A stretch of DNA of 64,000 bases from Boletus sp. NGJ (taxonomy: Eukaryota > Basidiomycota > Agaricomycetes > Boletales > Boletaceae), in contig JAGTXK010000073.1 in NCBI GenBank assembly GCA_019096195.1, positions 1,302,001 through 1,366,000 of the forward strand. Reading direction: 5' to 3'. Each line of letters starts with the position of its first letter. The first letter of the stretch is position 1. A program made the translations under genes and the position numbers. Positions 1 through 11,943 of this stretch are shown in pieces. A model generated the notes under the pieces. The model saw only the letters and a program-made list of their open reading frames with translations. It had not been told where the DNA came from and did no database searches.

Positions 1-1089
1 AATAAAATCTTTGAAGTCCCATCGCCAGCAGCTGAGCGTCAATTTGACTGAGGATGAAACGTTCTAGAGGTTCCTGCCCTGGCTGTACGGCCGCCGAGGT
101 GGAGGACGGCGTTATCTCGCCGCGGAGCAATACTATTCCGTGCGATTGTGACATGTCAGTGTAGAACGTTAATATCAGGTACGGCGTCGCAAAGGATGTA
201 CGATGTTTGTATTCTTGGAGCGGTGTAAACAAGACGGTGGAGGGCTCCGAAATGTGGCATGAGGAACCTGATGTCACGGGTTGGAACGGGTCTTGTTCCG
301 TGGCAGAGGGGGCCAGAGGAGCTGGATGGAAATCCCATTGCAAGAAAAAGAACTCATGGGCTGTCCCAGTGCTTTCGCTGGCAGATCGATCTGGGGTAGA
401 CTCTCTAGGTACCGGCATAACAAAGACCGGATACTTTTTTGCAACACGCGCCATTGCATCGTACGACTCCAAAGGGAGGGAAGCACAGATATAACCTCTC
501 CCGGTACCCTTAGTTCGCGAGGCATGATACGCAGTCCACAACGCAGATATCTGCGATGCGGTGTGCGGTGTCGCCATGAGTTTCGAGAGATTCAATATAG
601 AGGAAAGCGGCTGGCGAGCCGGTGGACGAGTTTAGTACCGCTGCGTACGAGTCACTGCATCAAACACACTTACCTTTACTGGGGAGCTGTCTTTTCGTGT
701 ATTGGATATTCTTGCACCTTCTGGGGGATTGAACCGAGTCTTCACGTGCGAGAGCTCATCATCAGTTTTTTTGAATGACGCGAGAAGGGAGGCAGCCTCC
801 TGCTTCTGCTTGCAGCGGGCTTCCTCACGAGCTTGTGATTTCAATTCCTCGAGGTCCAGTCCCTTTCTGTAGTTGCACAGTTATGAACACGGAGACGCAA
901 CGAGCATGTGAATACACCTGTAAGAATGTCACAGAGACGGGACACGCACTCTTGAGCCTTCTGCAGGAGCTTGTCAGCGTATTTGCAGTTGTGCGATGTA
1001 GCCAAAGAACCAGAATGAATGCATCGAGCAGCGCAGGCCGTCACTCGATACACTGCACGGGGAACTGCGGGGCGTATCATCTGGTCCAA
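1..1089 (-). CDS. ATP11: ATP11-family mitochondrial F1-ATPase assembly factor (C-terminus cut by window start)
   Basis: ATP11 proteins are mitochondrial chaperones that bind the free F1 beta subunit before F1 is assembled. Three exons read on the minus strand: 1089-950, 866-674 and 610-1, with introns of 83 and 63 nt, giving about 314 residues before the window edge. The N-terminus is rich in Arg, Ala and Ser without acidic residues for about 25 residues (MIRPAVPRAVYRVTACAARC), like a mitochondrial presequence. A basic helical region follows (EELKSQAREEARCKQKQEA), then the ATP11 signature: LSSILNLSKL, an ALWTAYH segment, YPVFVMPVPRE, HEFFFLQWDF, LILTFYTDMSQSHGIVLLRGE and a final MGLQRFY. The last motif is close to the family's usual C-terminus, so only a few residues should be missing. 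The start could be the first Met or Met4. It is divergent from the prenylcysteine oxidase gene, with 115 bp between the start codons. Confidence 0.88.
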
Positions 1090-1204
1090 AGGAGACTGAC
1101 TGACTGACCGTTCGCGGAGCTTTTAGTACTAATTTCTGTCGTAATGTTGCCCTAACTTTAGGGCTTCTAACAAGCAACACAACAACACACAATTTGCCTC
1201 TAGG

Positions 1205-3195
1205 ATGTATTCGCTCACTCGCACCGTCTTGTATATCTCGTTAATAAGTCCTTCGATCGCGTTCCAGTTGCCGTTCAAGCTTCCATTCTTCAAGTCCAGT
1301 CAAACAATCATCGCGGAAGAGCAAGTAGCCACTACAACTCCGCGTATAGCTATCATTGGAGCGGGCGCTGCGGGCTCGTCTGCAGCGTTCTGGATATCAA
1401 AAGCCCAGCAAAGATCCGAGATTGATGTGGAAGTGGATGTATACGAGCGGGGGTCTTATATTGGAGGAAGTGAGTGTTATGTTCGATCCGCGTGCCAGCT
1501 TGAATTCATCGACGCGTCTGCAATGCCTAGGGAACACAACTGTCTACCCCTATGATGATCCTGCCTATGCACCAGTCGAGCTCGGCGGTTCGATATTCGT
1601 CGACTCGAACAAGAATATGATGCGGGCGTCAAAGGACTTCAACCTCAGTCTCAGCGATTTCGGCGACGACTTCTCGGACATGGGAATATGGGATGGTAAC
1701 AAATTCGTCCTTGTTGTAAGCACTACGTGCCTATCTCGCCCAGTAACAAAGTACTTATTGGTGTTTGACTCAAGATGGATGACTCCAGCTACTATAAGAG
1801 TTGGTGGACGACGCTCAAGGTCCTATGGAGATATGGTTACACTGCTCCAGCCAGGACTCAGACACTGTGAGTGGATAAGGATTCTTCCACGTCACTCTAC
1901 CAATCCACTTTCAAGCGTTCAAAATATGGTCTCGCGGTTTGTGGGTTTGTACACAACTGAGTCGCCCCGGTGGGTCGATGTGGTGGATCTCGCCACCACG
2001 TTCGAATGGGCTGAAGTGGCTAATTCTACGTGCATTGATTACCTTACCGCAAACGGTGTTTCCGAATTATTTGCACAAGAGATGGTTGATGCTTCTACAC
2101 GCGTCAATTATGGTCAGGTAGGATTATTCATCCTGAGTCAAGAAATGATATGTTACTAAGTAGCTCTATATTCTAGGATGTTGGTAAGATCCATGGGTTA
2201 GGGTGCATGGCGTCCATGGCTGCTACGGGTGTGGTCCGCGTAGCCTCGGGCAATTTCCACATATTTGAGAATTTCCTCAACAAGTCGGCTGCCAATGTAC
2301 ATCTTAACACAGAGGTGCAATATCTTTACCCATGATCTCCCGTACAGCCTAAATGGCATTCTAGGTCGAAGAAATCAAACGCATTCCTGACTCATCTCTG
2401 TGGATCGTTCGCACTTCTTCGGGAACAGAAGTATACAGAGGCATTATTCTTGCTGCCCCATTCCACCAGACGGGCATCTCGGTTTCGTTGGAGCTCGCGG
2501 ACAAAATTCCTCCACAGCCATACGTTCATCTCCACGTCACTCTCCTCACCACCCGTGATGATAAGATGAAAGCAAATTATTTTGGCTTGTCCCCGGGCAA
2601 CTATGTGCCGAAATCAGTTCTGACAACTTCGCGGGGCGTACAGTCCGGTGGAGTCGAACCCGAATTCAACTCACTGTCGTATCATGGGCATGTCCGTAAA
2701 ACGAACGAGACTGGTCATTGGAACGAACAAGAGGAGTGGAATGTTAAAATCTTCTCGAAGCAGCGCATCTCAGATGAATGGCTTTCCAAGGTATTTGACC
2801 ATGTTGGTTGGGTATACAGGAAAGAGGTCAGTGTTTATGCACTATTCGTTTGTTTCCTTCGCTTAAATGTGCTGCCAGTGGGATGCGTACCCAGTGTTAC
2901 CCTCCACTGCCGAGTTTCCCCCAGTCAAGATTGACCAAGGGTTCTACTATGTGAACGCATTTGAGCCGCGAGTCACGTTGTTCTTTTGGTCTTTCACTCG
3001 TTTGACGAAATTACCCACAGGTTCATCTCGACGATGGAAACCGAAACTATCGCCTCGCGCAACGTTGTCGACCTCCTTTTGCATGAGGAGTTCGGCTCGG
3101 GCATTTGTGGTTCCTTGATTTCCGGCGCTGGCGTTCGTGAAAATGCCACCCGTACCTCAGAGAGTAGTGATTTTGTGCTGGGGTGGGACTGTTGA
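1205..3195 (+). CDS. Prenylcysteine oxidase/lyase-like FAD enzyme
   Basis: Prenylcysteine oxidases release the isoprenoid from prenylcysteines left after degradation of prenylated proteins, using FAD and O2; animal PCYOX1 is lysosomal. The predicted protein starts with a hydrophobic signal peptide (MYSLTRTVLYISLISPSIAF), then an FAD-binding Rossmann motif IAIIGAGAAGSSAAF, an acidic strand end (VDVYERGSYIGG), the family segment APVELGGSIFVDSNKNM, and a long prenylcysteine-lyase region (YPYDDPAY, GVSELFAQEMV, NYGLSPGNYVPKS-like, YVNAFEP, RNVVDLLLHEEF). At least seven introns of about 50-65 nt are needed; the second exon joins as GGRNTTVYPYDD. One intron (2968-3020) appears to be of GC..AG type. 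Several NxT/S sites fit a secreted or vacuolar protein. No stop breaks the joined frame. The family is clear; the natural substrate in fungi is inference. Confidence 0.85.
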
Positions 3196-3446
3196 TCGGG
3201 AGCACGCTCTTTTATTGATTGCTTCTCGCGTCGAGGCTACTGTATCCAGGAAGCCTGGATTGTATATATTTACATTTAATTCTTTCTACCATGCACAGTA
3301 TGATGATAAATTGTGAGCAAGAGCATTTAAAGAGCGCATCAAATTTAGGTGATTCAGTGGATAACGAGTGGCATAGTAGAAAATAATACTGATCCCTTTA
3401 TCATTCCAACCTCTTTCGCGTCTCCCTTTCTCTACAAGGGGAATCT

Positions 3447-5201
3447 TCAAGGAGTTTGTGTAGCTTCAGAAGTTACCTCGTCCCCGAACTTTTCTGGAAC
3501 GGACTCGAGGGGGGGCTCCTCAACCTTCAGCTGAAGGTCTGGCTGTCCTCGCCGGTCTCCGTTGGAATAGGTATCCGTCGTTGGCACTTCAATCGCTTGC
3601 TCACTCCTGGGACCGTCATAAGCCATCCAGTCGGAGTAATCTCTTAACACCTCGATGTAATCATTCGCAAACTCTCCGATCTGTCCCAAGGTATCACGTA
3701 CTGTGATCACCTGGATTAATGCGCATGGACTCACCTCGACTTCGTCCAAACCAAGGTTCTCACCCTCCGGGTTTGTCTTGAGATGGAGGCCAGGTATCAT
3801 ATCGATGGCTTTGGCAATGGTCGTCGTCACCACAAAGGTGTAAGCGCAAGCAGCGCAGACGTAGGTAAACTGAATATATAGCTGTTTATAGTTATGGTCA
3901 ACCCAGCCACCTTTGACATTGATGTTTACACCGTCGAGGGCAACGACGGTGTGTGAGGCGAAGAGGCCATTCGCGAGTAGACCGATGACACCACCCATCG
4001 CATGCTCAGCAAAGAGATCAAGCGCATCATCAATCTTGAAGAAGAACTTAACTTTACGAACAGATCAGACAATGAATCAGTGAGATTAACAGGTTCTTAC
4101 TTTTCGTTGCATAATTGCATACTGCACCAGTGATGATGCCCAAGATGATAGCTGCCCACGACTGGATGTAACCTGAAGCTGGAGTAGCAGCCACCAAACC
4201 AGCGATAGTCCCCGAGCAAAATCCGACCATGCTGTACTTGCGCTCTAAGCGATAATCGAGGAGACACCAGACAATGCCACCGAAAGCGGCTGCGAGCATC
4301 GAGTTCCATATTGCCATGATTGCACGGAGGTTCGCACCAAACGAACTGCCTCCGTTGAACCCCAGCCATCCAAACCAGAGAATAAATGTGCCAAGGTTGA
4401 CCATGGACACATTATGTGGTCTGAAGTTTAGTAGCTCTTTCTCTTGTCGTCGCCCGAGAACCCAGGCGTACGCAAGCCCACCAACCCCACTGCCGATCTC
4501 GACAGGTCCTCCACCTATTAAACCCGGAAGGAATCAAGTCGTGGGATAATGGGATCAAACACAAGAATGAGTCTTACCAGCATAATCTAGAACGCCCCAC
4601 TTGAATCCCCACCCGTTAATATTCCATGCCCAACATGCCAAGGGGCAGTAAACGAGGGTCATCCACAAAAACGTAAAGATCGTGGCGGGGAGGACCCTGC
4701 CGCGTTCCGCGATTCCACCCATCAGAATTCCCACTGTTACGCAGGCAAATTCCATTTGATAGAAACTGTAGAGCAAGGCTGGGATCAATGGTGAGCCCGG
4801 TGACGGATTATCAAGCACATTAATCAAGCCAAAGTTGGCGAGATTTCCGATGAATCCGTTGGTCGCAGTTGGAGAGAAGGCCAATGAATAGCCCCAAAAA
4901 TACCACTGGAAGATGCACACAGCGTTGCTTGCCGTCACGGCCCAGATCAGGGACAAGGCGGATTTTCTCCTGGCCAGACCGGAATAAAGAAATGCTACAA
5001 ACAAAAGGGGTCAGTGGAAATCCACTAGATCCTCGGCATAGAATCGTGCGGACCAAGACCTGGAATCATGAAAGCTACCATGGCACCGGCAACGATAATA
5101 AAAGCTACATCGCCGCGGTTGAATCTGTGCGACAAAGATAACAGCGAATTGGAAGATATGGCTGTGAAGGGTTGATTGGCTGATGGCTCACTGGCTGACA
5201 T
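3447..5201 (-). CDS. Ammonium transporter (Amt/Mep/Rh family)
   Basis: Plasma-membrane ammonium permease. The start at 5201 gives MSASEPSANQPFTAIS, then a first membrane helix (VAFIIVAGAMVAFMIPGLAF) and the FLYSGLARRKSALSL motif. Next come FQWYFWGYSLAFSPT, the Amt signature region MEFACVTVGILMGGIAERGR, LDYAGGGPVEIGSGVGGLAY, FILWFGWLGFNGGSS, AAIILGIITGAVCNY and FAEHAMGGVIGLLANGLFA. Both pore histidines are present (in FRPHNVSM and FAEHAMGG), so it looks competent for transport. The cytosolic tail starts at GLDEVE/IGEFANDYIEV and is acidic and Pro-rich, ending ATQTP. At least four short introns (about 55-65 nt) are required. A TATA box and a GATA-type site lie just upstream, in line with nitrogen control. 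Whether it also senses ammonium, as yeast Mep2 does, cannot be told. Confidence 0.93.
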
Positions 5202-5944
5202 CTCCTGAAACGTAGCGAGATGACGAGGTTGGATGAGTACAACGCTGATACTGGAAGCTATTTTATATAGGCGCGTGAAGCTTACTTATCGAGGATGGGT
5301 TAATCCTATTAAAAGACTCGCTGGGCATCATGAGAGAGCAGCAGGAGCTAGTCTCAGGCTGGATGTATTTTGATACTGACTAGTGCTGATTTTGGGGCCG
5401 TGGAGGAGGTTGAGCGACTCCTAAGCAAGAACAATCAACTTATTGAAAACCGGCAAACTTCGGAAGAGTCCGACGGGTCTATGCCAGAATATCGTACCAA
5501 TAATTTAGCTGCATGTTTAGTTCTCGGCCGAACAAAGAGTAAAGGAAATTCAAAACAACTGAGATCTACTACCATCGATACTCCCGTGTTCAATACCTCT
5601 GAGCTACTTTTATGGTAATCTCGCCCACAGCCGCATCGGACAGACGACACTGCATTGCAACGGCAAAACTTGAGTACGCACCAACAAGTCTAATATCTGT
5701 AATCTTCACATAATCAAACGATTGTGAGCTCGAGATATGGTAAATCCTCTGGGTCAAACTGCACCGTATTGTGCCCAGCTTCAGTAGGTTCACTTTCGGG
5801 ATTCCCATCCATGTCCCAGGACCAGGTCACAAGGCTCTCTCTGCTGACTACTATGCTTACGTCAGATCGCCTGTATAGGCTGGCAGTGCTTGTGTCCCCT
5901 TTGGCCCAACCTCCTTTTCTCAGCGACTCGAAGTCGGGTGGTCT
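5202..5944. other. Intergenic region between ammonium transporter and F-box pseudogene
   Basis: Apart from the TATA/GATA elements near 5261-5290, I see no convincing gene. Short open frames (for example 5370-5618) have no recognisable protein character. Confidence 0.5.
5261..5290 (-). promoter_or_regulatory. TATA box and GATA site upstream of the ammonium transporter
   Basis: On the minus strand the sequence reads CTATATAAAA (5270-5261), 60 bp before the transporter start codon, preceded by GATAAG (5290-5285). GATA sites bind the nitrogen-catabolite GATA factors of fungi, which commonly control ammonium permease genes. The motifs are visible; their use is inferred. Confidence 0.5.
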
Positions 5945-7400
5945 CTACCAGCGGAGATCGTAGAGCGAGCACTTGCCCTATATCATCCTCGTGGCGTCGC
6001 CTCTTTTGCTCAAGACATGTCGCGCGGCCCGGTTGCTTGTTAATGGGACTACAGACCAGCATATCTGGCGCCAGTTATTCCTTCTCTTCCCCTCGATGAC
6101 CCCCGGGAGGCATCCCCAAGGCTTCCATGACATCCAGTTTGATTGGAAGACTGAGCTTCAATGTAGAGTGCACGCAGAAACCATCATGCGCAGTGCTCGA
6201 TCTACCCATGAGGATCTTCATGCAGCCCTTGTCATCTTGTACGATCCGCCTTGTTATCATGCCAGGTTATGAGCGCGTTCCGTCTTGCACTCTTGCATGG
6301 GTGATGGACGTATTAAAATCCACAAACATGCTACAACTACCAACTCTCCCCCACCGACACACCGATCAGACACTTGCTCGCCTGCATTCTTATTTGGCAC
6401 TCACATTCCATGAATACGATCATGAACTCGAAGAAGGAAAGTCACGTACGGAATTAATGCGTACTAGGAGTTGGTGCCAGATATACGACCTCAGTAGCTA
6501 CAATAAGGACAATGACTGGGGGCCCTTTATGCCAAAGACAAGAAAGGTGGACTGGTTCAATGTGGAAGTCATGATTGGAGCCGAGTCGTCTCGTTCATGG
6601 ATTACCGGTGCGTCGCGTCTCTTCACGTCTCACGAGGTAAAAAAAACTAAATGGAAATGCGTAATAAAGCGATTTATTTGGTGAGTAGCATCATATTATA
6701 TTTGAGTCAATATGTCTGAATGAACCTTCCGTTCTAGCTTTCAATGTAGATCGAGTCTTTCTGGTAAGTTCATGAACTACAGTTGACATGCATTTTCAGC
6801 TTTCCTTCCGACGTCACACGGAACATACTCAGGGCGGATCGTTCATTGAACACCCCCATTTCACCGAAGCGACTCGCTTGATTGAGCTCAAGTTACACCC
6901 CATAAGTCCGGACGTAGTACCAAAATACTATACCCTCGACAGATTCCCTCAGTCTGGGGATACAACGTATCCTACACTTTATTTTTCTGGTTCTTCCCTC
7001 GGTATGCATGGAAACGAAGAAGTCAGAGTAGTTGGCTCAGTATACATGGCTGACGATAACGTGGTACGCTGGCGATTTGTGAGTGTTTTCTTCCTACATG
7101 AAATGAGATGATCTCATAGCAACGTCAGGTGTCTGCGCGCGAAGCACGCTTGCAATGGAGGTGATCCTTGTTTTCTCCATCCAACACTAGCGTATTTTAC
7201 CCGAATCCTGAAATTTCGTCTACAGCTCAAAAGGGGTACAGATTGGGGGCATAGCAAGCGCAACGGGGGTTGTTGGAATTTGGATTGGTGCTTTGCTTAC
7301 CGTCTAGGTGATCCTGCTGGTACGATGTAAGCTGTACTGGATGACGAATCTCATTTACCCATAATGCTCGATAGGACCTTTTTGGCTCTGGAAAGTATAG
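5945..7400 (+). pseudogene. F-box protein pseudogene (basidiomycete F-box family)
   Basis: F-box proteins recruit substrates to SCF ubiquitin ligases. Here the pieces of a typical Agaricomycete F-box protein are present, in order but in different frames. LPAEIVERALALYHPRGVAS starts at 5945 in frame 2, TCRAARLLVNGTTDQHIWR follows in frame 0, LDDPREASPRLP is back in frame 2 at 6092, and DIQFDWKTELQCRVHAE is again in frame 0. Further downstream come MLQLPTLPHRHTDQTLARLH (frame 1), VDWFNVEVMIGAES, TRLIELKLHP and WRF/VSAREARLQW across a plausible intron, then KGVQIGGIASATGVVGIW. The usual C-terminal DPxGPFWLWK motif appears as LGDPAGPFWLWKV, again in another frame, ending at 7400. Introns cannot explain the three frame changes inside about 150 bp near 6010-6125, so the gene looks dead. 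Base-calling indels are the alternative, but neighbouring genes read cleanly. Confidence 0.6.
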
Positions 7401-7991
7401 GATGACCACCCGACTCACGTTGGCCAAGGAAATGAAGGTACAAATGCAGTACGATAGTTTATTTCCGTTACATAATCGATTTGGTGTCCTTATAAGGCTC
7501 CCCTTTTTTCCAAGTATTTTCTCCGAGTACCCTCACTGAGCTTTGCCTCTGCAAAGTAACTCTTCGCCAGCTTCTCTTGGCTACGGGTATACAGGCTGGT
7601 AGGGAAGAAGGATGGTCATCTCAAGAGCTCAATTAAGCCGGAGCATTCTCCAGACCGATTGGTGACTGCTTTTTGGGGCAGCTTGGGGAACGCTTGACTA
7701 TGCAGCTCTGACATTTCTCCGAAATGATCACATTACTACAACAAATGCAAACATAAATGTTCGTCTCCATTTAAATAACAGGTAAAATGTATCCACGATG
7801 TATCGTTGAAATAGGAGTCTAAATGGCATCAAATCATCTGTCCCAGGCAAACGACACTTCCCGTAGAACCGGCGCCAGAGCAAGCACCCCTGGTATTCGT
7901 GGAGGGTGAAGAAGTGGGGGTTCATACAACCGGCGACGAGCATAAAGTACAGATCTCTGAATCAGTGAAGGCCGTCCCATGCTATCAGCCC
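7401..7991. other. Convergent intergenic region
   Basis: Lies between the 3' ends of the F-box pseudogene and the DUF7702 gene. No gene, tRNA or clear repeat seen; probably holds the 3' UTR of the DUF7702 gene. Confidence 0.5.
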
Positions 7992-8968
7992 TCAATACTG
8001 ATATTGAGGGGCATACAGGGGGTATTCATCAGACTTTTGTAGTCCATAGTCTTGGTCCAAGCGTAACTTGGTGCCGGCCAACGTGTAGATGGCCGCCACA
8101 GCATATTCCATGATAACGTCCATGACAAGGAATATTTGCCATGAACCCGTGAACATGTTGAATTTGGCCAGAGGGTTATTGGAGTCGGTGGTGGATGAAC
8201 CCGAAACGTTGAACGAGCTGGATGAGAACACGGAAAGTACGCTATACAGCGTGCGGATTGCAAGGATAGGTAGGGCAGCTGAAACTGCGACAAGTAGCTG
8301 TTTAACGAATTAGCCAGAGTGGAGTAATGATGGAAAGTGGCTGCTCACCTGCTTGCGGTATTTCATGAGCTGGTAGCGATTGGTCCATTGCAGGGCAGTG
8401 ACAGCGATCAAGCAGATATACAATCCGGCAAATATGAGCACACCAGCACGAAGTTCCGTCTCAGCACTACTCGAGCCCGAGTTTGTTATACCGAGCATCA
8501 TGAGGACCAGGGCCAAGATTCCAACAATGTGCAAAAGTCTGAATGCCTGATGATATCTCCTCTCTCTGTCTGGTCCTTCGGTTCTAAAAAAAATGTCATC
8601 CCAATGATGAGGGCGCGATATTTATTTCTAAATGACTCACATGATTTCTAACATCCCAAGGGTACTTAATAGCAGAGGCGATAAGCCTGACGCCTCGAGA
8701 GCGTAGCTTCCAATATACAGACCAGTCACGACTGGTACAATTGACTCTGCGGCAACTAATAATGCACCGCCGACAATCCGGACTGGAAATGGTAAGTACA
8801 CAAAATCAGATCTTGACGTCGGAACTCACTCAACGAGAAAATGACAAGTAACAGCCATGCCCTCTCCCTTACACCATATCTGAAGCATATGCGAACAGCG
8901 AGAAAGAAAATGGGGAGATACATCACCATCACCACGGCGGCTATTATGCCTTGGGGATTAAGGGACAT
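7992..8968 (-). CDS. DUF7702-type seven-helix membrane protein
   Basis: A multi-pass membrane protein of a fungus-specific family of unknown function. The start at 8968 gives MSLNPQGIIAAVVMVMYLPIFFLAVRICFRYG, with the first helix at residues 8-28. A second hydrophobic stretch, WLLLVIFSL, runs across an intron into IRIVGGALLVAAESIVPVV. Later helices are ALEASGLSPLLLSTLGMLEI, AFRLLHIVGILALVLMML, LRAGVLIFAGLYICLIAVTA, VAVSAALPILAIRTLYSVLS and IFLVMDVIMEYAVAAIYTLAG. This gives about seven helices. The FRxG after helix 1 and the IRIxGGAL segment match the family as I know it. The tail is short and soluble (LRLDQDYGLQKSDEYPLYAP). Three or four introns of about 55-65 nt are needed. A TATA box lies about 75 bp upstream. 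No function can be given. Confidence 0.75.
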
Positions 8969-9986
8969 CTTGGGGAGTGGGTGAGGGAGTTGACGACTGC
9001 GGGAGAAAGGCAATGAAATATGTTGGGACAAAGGCTCACGCTTTATATATGAAAGCACACCTTTGACAAGGGAGGCAGTGATTTTGCCCCACCCATACCT
9101 CAACTGATTGGGAGGCTGTGCGGGTGAAGTATTTGATAACCTATCGGGGTGCACTGCTCAATAGAGCCCATCTGGTGACGTGTCATATTTCGGAAACGCA
9201 CAGGCTACACGGTGCAACCCTGCTGTGCGTTACGCGCTGCGGAGCTTGCTCCTGACATCGGGAAAATCCAACCGCCGTCATGATAGACACGGCCGGGCCG
9301 GAGACATGAAACGCTCATTCATACCTGTGGCAAAAGCATTCTCAACGGAATTCGCATGCTGTGTGAATGCGAAGATCGGAGACTTTTTCACTCGAATAAT
9401 GAAAGCTTTCTCAATGCATGTGGTGGTACGCGCGCTGCTGGAGACGGTGGCGAGGTGGCGAGCGGGTGGGTGACAGGTTCAGTCAATCAGTGTTCATAAT
9501 CACCTTGCTTGTCAAGGTCACCCGTGTTGGCTTCCTATGCCAAATGTCCACACGACTAAATAGATTACGTCAAGCAAGGTGTTGCCGGCAACGCGGGCCC
9601 CTTGTTACAAAATTGATGCGTTTTCACGTGGAAAGTTTCTAAGTTTAAAACGTTAAACCGGTTTTCACCAAGTTACGCACACAGCTTTTGACTCAAACTT
9701 GTTTAGCCAACAGAAACCATTCCTAATCGGGTTGCTGAATTGCACAACGCTCCGAGGGAGGCTATGTGCACACTGTCAAAGTTTGAGACGCGGTTCCGAA
9801 AACCCGTAGTTTACGCTGACACAGCAGAGTCTCAGACAGCTGCCCCACTTTTGTGCACCGCCGCAAGCACGTGGGTAATTTCTTTATATGGGGTGCACAG
9901 CTTGCAAGCAATACCAGTGTGGCAGGTTTATTTTTTGTGTGGACTGGGGACGACAGTGCTGAACTTTTTTTATTCGTCCAGGAGAA
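8969..9986. other. Divergent promoter region between DUF7702 gene and LAS1
   Basis: About 1 kb between divergent start codons. Besides the TATA box at 9041-9050 no gene is evident. Open frames here (9180-9473, 9418-9642, 9740-10024) show no family features, and the last runs out of frame into the LAS1 start. Confidence 0.5.
9041..9050 (-). promoter_or_regulatory. TATA box upstream of the DUF7702 gene
   Basis: The minus strand reads ATATATAAAG 73-82 bp before the start codon at 8968, a normal distance for a fungal TATA box. Confidence 0.5.
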
Positions 9987-11712
9987 ATGCGGCTACCCCG
10001 GCGAGTACCCTGGGCCTACGTTGATGAGCTAGAGCAGGTATGTTCATGGATTTACGCGGACGAAGAGGATCTCGAAGCCAAAACACTTGCGATCGATAGG
10101 GTAAGTTCCACCACAGTAGACAAATCTAAAGTCATCTGTTCCAGTTATCAGCATGGAAAGCAGTGACGCCACTTCCTCACGCCCTCGAGTCCGCCTTAGC
10201 TATATTAGCGGCACGCATGTTGGACGCATCTTGTAGAGATGCCCTCTCCGCCAAGACCGCCCTTAGTCTCCGACAGACCTATGCGGCAGCGATAATCCGG
10301 ATGGTCAATGGCTTGGTTGATCCTTTGCAATCTGGACCATATGCAAGATCCATAGCTGCCATAGCCACCCAACTTGGCTTGCCGTCGTGGCTCGTGGAGC
10401 TTAGACATGCGGCAACTCACGAGGATTTACCCAGTCTCGAGTTATTCAGAGAGGCCGTCAGAGAGGTAGTAGGCCACATCAATACTGATAAAGGGTTTTC
10501 CTAATACACCTCTTCTATGCCCGTAGTCCCTCTCCTGGCTTCTCCGCAATTATTTTGATCCAACTCTCAATCCTTCTGCACCTACATCGACATCATCGTT
10601 GTCACTGCGCCCTATTACACCTCTTTTGAGGTCATACAAACTTCTCATGAAGACTGTCGCCCGAGACGAGTCATTACGTAAACAGTACCAAGATGAAATT
10701 GATGCAGTGATGCGCGATATTGAACGCTGGATAACAGAAACCAAGGTCTCAGCGGAACTTGCCGTGAATCCTCTCGGATGGGGGTTTGACGACAACTCCG
10801 TTGCTGCCCGAGTCGACATCAAAGAAAAGTGGGCACTGGAGATTATTTGTGGTGCTCTTCTTGAAAGAGGTGCTATTGTTCCCGTGTCTAAGAGGTCAGA
10901 AATCCTCAGCAGCTATATCGTCCATTGTTGATTATCCCCATAGAAAATGCCGTGCTCCCGCAGATCCGTTCTTGCCTACAGCCGCTAGTCTTGCATTGTG
11001 GATGCCGCTCTTCACGCAACTTCGCGCAACCCATCCCAGTTTCCCATCTATCTTCATTAGTCGGACCATCTCAATATTATTGGATGATCTAATGGGATCA
11101 AACTTGGATATCAATATTATCGAGCCAGATTCCAAAAGTCTGCCCAGAGGTGCTATCTACAACGAATACCTTGCCCGCTGGGTGACCTGGGCTGCGCGGT
11201 CTTGGACTGACGAATCAGACCACGGAACTGATTTGAAGAAAGAAGTCATTCTTCAAATTGCTCCAATCTTTATCCCAGGACATCATTCCAGGCTTAAAGC
11301 GAAAATGTACGATTGATTTACTTCATTTTCGCCGGTGCTGAACTTCTGGGGTAGTTTAAATGAGCTCCTACAGGCAACTTCGGCAGGTTCCAAGGATCTG
11401 GAAGAGAGTGTCGAGCTCCTGAGGTCCACTGTGGCGGTCGTCCCTCTACAAGTGCGGTAATAGTATTTCATCCAGGTGATCTGATATTAACTGTCGTAGC
11501 CCTGGCAAGCGCATGACCTTGTGGACATGGAGGAACGCCTCCACATACTCACGGCGAATGAATTTCAAACACCAGAACTCTTCGGGAACGTCTCCACTGT
11601 GAGGAATAGCGCTACGCGGTCAGGGGGGAATTCGGCTGCTGGTTGGAGGTTATTGGATGACCGTAGTAACTGGGCACCATGCCCGATCGGTGTGTACCAT
11701 TTGAGCGAATAG
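9987..11712 (+). CDS. LAS1: Las1-like ITS2 pre-rRNA processing endoribonuclease
   Basis: Las1 is the HEPN-fold nuclease that, with the polynucleotide kinase Grc3, cuts ITS2 during 60S ribosome maturation in the nucleus. The start at 9987 gives MRLPRRVPWAYVDELEQV, the family's usual opening. After a 44-nt intron (10101-10144) comes SAWKAVTPLPHALESALAIL, then the strongly conserved block IIRMVNGLVDPLQSGPYARS, LGLPSWLVELRHAATHEDLP and ESLSWLLRNYFDP. The RHxxxH motif of the HEPN active site is present as RHAATH. Exon joins: 10465/10527 and, near the C-terminus, AKILNELLQATSAG across the intron 11307-11354. The C-terminal part ends NWAPCPIGVYHLSE, matching the usual CPIGVY ending. Six exons give one open frame of about 490 residues. 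It is intact as read. Confidence 0.9.
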
Positions 11713-11943
11713 TGGCATGTAACATTAGAGTGTTACGTTTCTCAATCTATTGACTTTAATTTTAGTTGCGCGCTCGGTCACGTCACATGTCACATGCATT
11801 ACAAAGCTCCCTCATCGTATTCATGGGCGGGCCCGTCGCACAGCCGACTGCGCATCTATACCAGTATCACCACTATCCGATACTCGGTAAAGTAGACGTG
11901 CCGTCTGACCTTGTTTCCCATCCAGTGCGACCGTGTGCAAACA

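Noticed and set aside
2640-2670. tRNA B-box-like string GAGTCGAACCCG
   Set aside because: It lies inside an exon of the prenylcysteine oxidase and no cloverleaf can be formed around it.
7728-7943. Minus-strand open frame just after the DUF7702 gene
   Set aside because: No start context or family features; more likely 3' UTR sequence.
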